From NCBI RefSeq assembly GCF_016802725.1, contig NC_052679.1:4030001-4094000 (forward strand): a DNA stretch of 64,000 nucleotides, in the 5' to 3' direction. The translations under genes were made by a program, and so were the position numbers. This stretch comes from Solenopsis invicta. Lineage: Eukaryota; Arthropoda; Insecta; Hymenoptera; Formicidae. The number at the start of each line of letters is the position of its first letter. Position 1 is the first letter of the stretch. Under the pieces are notes generated by a model. That model was not told where the DNA came from. It did not search any database and was given only the letters and a program-made list of their open reading frames with translations. Positions 61,036 to 64,000 of the stretch are shown piece after piece.

Positions 61036-61741
61036 TACGGGGTGTTTCATAAAGTTTACATCAAACTTGAGGAGCGTACCCTCGGCAAATTTGAGATCGA
61101 CTTTTCTCTCGCGGAAAGTTGAGCGAAAGCGAAGTTATGGTCTGATTCAGCCTTGAAAGTTCAAATACAGATTGCATGAACTAATGGATAACATCGGATA
61201 AACTAGTGGCTACAAACTAATGCCTTCCCAACAAACACCAAATATAGCATAGATATAATGCTGTGTAACATAGAGATACACGTGTATGCGTCATATGATA
61301 TCGCATCCACGTTATATTCGGTGTTTACTGGGTTGTTATACCGTGGCGATGTCAATTTAGGATAATTTTAGCGCAGTTTCAATTACAAGAATGTTTAAAT
61401 GTCGAAGAGCACACCTTAAAGCCGATGTGGTCTCGAAGAGAGAGACCGGATTTTCGCCGAAGCAAGAAGTCAATTAGCAAATGTCTTGAAATTAATTAGA
61501 AATTAATTATTAAATGACTTTCCGAAGTTCAATGCGAAAGTTGGCGAGCCTCGCGTGCAAGAGATGCACCGCGGAAGATGCGCAAAACGTTGCGGCCCGC
61601 GCGTTAACTTCGGCGAAGCTCGAGAGATCGAGAATTCTCCTTCAAACGGACGTTTTCTCGAGCCGCGCGAGGTGAAATAAATGCTTGCCGCGCATTCCCC
61701 CGCATTATACGTACTCCGTTATCGATAGGACACACCCTGTA
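61036..61741. mobile_element. Candidate 706-bp non-autonomous element with short terminal inverted repeats
   Basis: The left end TACGGGGTGTTTCAT (61036-61050) matches, with about two mismatches in the first 13 bases, the reverse complement of the right end (ACACCCTGTA, to 61741). No transposase frame lies between. The ends are short and the pairing may be fortuitous. Confidence 0.3.
61227..61332. mobile_element. 106-bp MITE-like element
   Basis: The left end CCCAACAAACACCAAATATA (61227-61246) and the right end read in reverse, CCCAGTAAACACCGAATATA (61332-61313), match at 17 of 20 positions. TT flanks both ends. Small size, terminal inverted repeats and no coding capacity fit a miniature inverted-repeat transposable element; the family is not identified. 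Confidence 0.6.
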
Positions 61742-62014
61742 TTTAGTGGCTCACGTAAAATGACCGGGCCATCCGTCTTACGATCCTCTATCCGATGCGA
61801 GGGAACGAAGCGTCAGCGGTAGGCGAAGATAATACAGTGGAAGAGCCACCCTCGGCCGGAAAAAAATAACGAGCGCGATCATCTAATGTCCTGGAAGCTC
61901 GGGGAGTTTTTTTCCCCATATCCAATCCAACCCTGCGTAGTAATAGTCTCGCCCTTACTGAGCGAAGTCACGATGCTTTTAAGGGGTGGGTGATAGACAC
62001 AGGGGCGTATAATA

Positions 62015-62167
62015 CGACACCTGCTCGCGCTATTATACCGAGCCTCGCGAGCGGACGCACGAACGAGCGAGCGAGCGAGCGAGCGAGCGAACGAGAAAAT
62101 TTTAGCTCCTACGGCAATTTTCGCAGTTGCGAGTCACACGTAAACGCGACACCTGCCCGCGCTATTA
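62015..62167. repeat. Pair of 21-nt direct repeats 132 bp apart
   Basis: Copies at 62015-62035 and 62147-62167 (beginning CGACACCTGC and ending GCGCTATTA) differ at one base. Between them lies the (GAGC)n run at about 62063-62095. Confidence 0.8.
62063..62095. repeat. (GAGC)n tetranucleotide microsatellite
   Basis: About seven tandem GAGC units with flanking GAAC variants. Confidence 0.85.
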
Positions 62168-62354
62168 CGGTTTTTCACGAATGAAAGGATTTCCGTTCGG
62201 CCTCGATGTCGGGCCGCGGCGCGGTCTCGCGGAGCGATGTCGTTCGCGAGAAAATTACAGGTGTGACAAAACCCGAATGATTTAATTGGCACAAAAGCAA
62301 TGTGTCACTTTCCTATGAAATTATTCGCGCTGTAAACGTAAATCCATTTATGCT

Positions 62355-62388
62355 GACATCCCCGACATCTCGACATCCTGACATCCCG
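62355..62388. repeat. Short GACATCC minisatellite
   Basis: GACATC recurs at 62355, 62364, 62372 and 62380, a period of 8-9 bp over four units. Confidence 0.75.
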
Positions 62389-64000
62389 TTGAACAAGTCG
62401 TTGGCAAAAATTATTGCGAAATAAATATTCCAATAAATATTCCATCTGGCTCGCTTTTTCATAAATGAAAATAATTAAGAATAAATGCTCGAGGTCATTA
62501 CGTTTGACAAGAAAATCATTAACTGTGTTTAACATTTTTATTGAATACACGTCGTATATTTTTGAATCGTCCCACTTTGATGCGCTCATTGTGTCCACGA
62601 CAGAAGTGACATCCGTTTTAACATGCGACGAGATATTTGGCGAGACCTTTACATATAACGACAAGTCGAGGACACACGTTTCCGAGTACCTCTATTAATG
62701 GAAATGCAATTTTCTTTTTTTGGTAACGCGGCAAATGTTAATACGCGAGTTCTTTCCGCCATCTGCGCGACCTGAATTTTGATTTAATTCAAACTAAGTT
62801 TTGTAATATCAGGCAATTAGAGAGAAAAGCTTTTCCGCAACCTAAAATAGAGATTACGTATTATAGACAGCAGTTATGTTCGCGGCGCGATATATACGGT
62901 TATATTATACATTTAAAAATAAATAGTACACTTTACATTTAATCCACTTCCGGCTTAAATTTATTACAAATTAAATATCATTAAATCGTTAAAAGTCATA
63001 TATTGAGATTGATATTGGCACATCTCTTTTAACGTGAAATAATAGAAATGTGGGGCACAAATAAGCGAATAATTTTGATTAGCCGTAATTGATTATCGGC
63101 TCGCGAGCGCCGTTATAATTGTAATCAATATATCGGAGAGGAATCGGAGTTTATTCGGGAAGGAAATCATTTATGACGCTTTAAGGGTAAGAAAGCGTGA
63201 CGCAAAGGTTCGCGACTTTCGTTCGTGAGGCTATGTCGGGAGTAGACAATGTTAGGGGAGGAATCAGACAGGGGTGGCTCAATGTTCGGCTGTTGGGGTG
63301 GCTCTTCAAACTGTCGCGTGGCACTTTATCCTCTATATCAATAACGTCATTATTTTACATTATGTCCCACTTGGAAACTATTTGAATACGGCAGGGAGGA
63401 AGTTATATACAATACATTCGGAAGAGTATGGGAAAAGTCGGGCGCTTTTTCATCGTACCGCAACATTCACGGCACTAAAAAGAACTCGGAAATGCATACA
63501 AATTACGCCTCTTCCTTCCTTTTAGAGTTGATTAAAATAACGATATAATTAAGCAAGAAAAAGTTAACTGTAAATTTTTGACTCTTGAATTCCTCGTAGA
63601 AGCGAGCACCGTATAGACGTCCTAAGGATAATATTTTACTTATTATTATTTTGCAAGTGATTTATCTGTGGGTAATTAAAAAAAATATATATCTCTTAAT
63701 GAACGATGGAAAACTGTTAAATTTACACTCTTCCTTGCACCACACATTTAACATTATTAAATATTCAATAAGCGAAAGCGCACCGTAACGAAACGATTAA
63801 TATTAACTAATTGCGTCAATATTTATCTCGCATTAAACGGATGCCGCTGACAATATTAGCTTCACGATTGCCCGCAGCCGCGTAAATGCGGCCCGTCGCT
63901 TCTTAATCCCTTCGTTGAAAATCGGCATTGGAGCCGAGCAATTAGCCGGCCGATTAAAACAAAATGCGGACAGACGTGTCTCCCGCTGGATTTCGTTGCC

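Larger units (their letters stand above)
60301..64000. other. Intergenic 3.7 kb without recognisable gene
   Basis: No exon with family similarity was recognised on either strand. It contains MITE-like inverted repeats (61036-61741 and 61227-61332), a split 21-nt direct repeat (62015 and 62147), a GAGC microsatellite and a GACATCC minisatellite. It could include distal regulatory sequence or untranslated exons of sidestep or of a gene beyond the window. Confidence 0.5.

Noticed and set aside
1..64000. tRNA, rRNA, CRISPR array or bacterial-type operon
   Set aside because: None was recognised by eye; the window is intron-containing animal DNA. A tRNA scan was not possible here.

Overview
This is a eukaryotic, almost certainly insect, window. 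Genes are split by short AT-rich introns with GT..AG borders, and the proteins are clearly arthropod/animal orthologues (narrow abdomen/NALCN, sidestep, Lrrk, Mcm3, mRpS23, MED6). AT-rich introns alternating with CpG-rich promoters and exons suggest a hymenopteran, perhaps an ant; this lineage call is an inference from composition only. No bacterial, viral or organellar genes were recognised.

Layout. 1-3266 (+): 3' two thirds of an ABCC5-like ABC transporter, cut by the window edge. 4483-14070 (+): complete 28-coding-exon sodium leak channel na/NALCN (1745 aa, pore filter E-E-K-E). 15759-20176 (-): complete Mcm3 in 11 exons (839 aa), convergent with na. It is head-to-head with mRpS23 (20554-21402, +, 4 exons, 149 aa) across a 377-bp shared promoter carrying an E2F-type site. 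23594-31060 (-): Lrrk, whose whole 2488-aa ANK-LRR-Roc-COR-kinase-WD40-like coding region is a single exon. 33867-35354 (+): MED6 (5 exons, 231 aa), head-to-head with Lrrk from a GC-rich promoter block. 36602-39938 (+): an unrecognised gene with a Cys-rich first exon, a His-Glu-rich second exon and a possible alternative membrane-anchoring last exon. 41632-55938 (-): a sidestep-family Ig/FN3 axon-guidance receptor (14 coding exons, 839 aa) with a C-terminal PDZ-ligand-like end. Its promoter is probably in the CpG- and (GA)n-rich region 57.8-60.3 kb. 60.3-64 kb holds no recognisable gene but has MITE-like inverted repeats and simple repeats.

For six of the seven recognised genes I assembled exons by reading splice borders and phases. 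Each assembled CDS sums to an exact multiple of three (ABCC fragment 2076 nt, na 5238, Mcm3 2520, mRpS23 450, MED6 696, side 2520), which is an internal check on the models. The genes are not a functional cluster: they combine housekeeping genes (Mcm3, mRpS23, MED6) with neuronal genes (na, Lrrk, side). The most novel material is the uncharacterised gene at 36.6-39.9 kb, two long imperfect hairpins (38.1 and 40.9 kb), a GC-AG intron in Mcm3, and two ATGA start/stop-overlap upstream ORFs.
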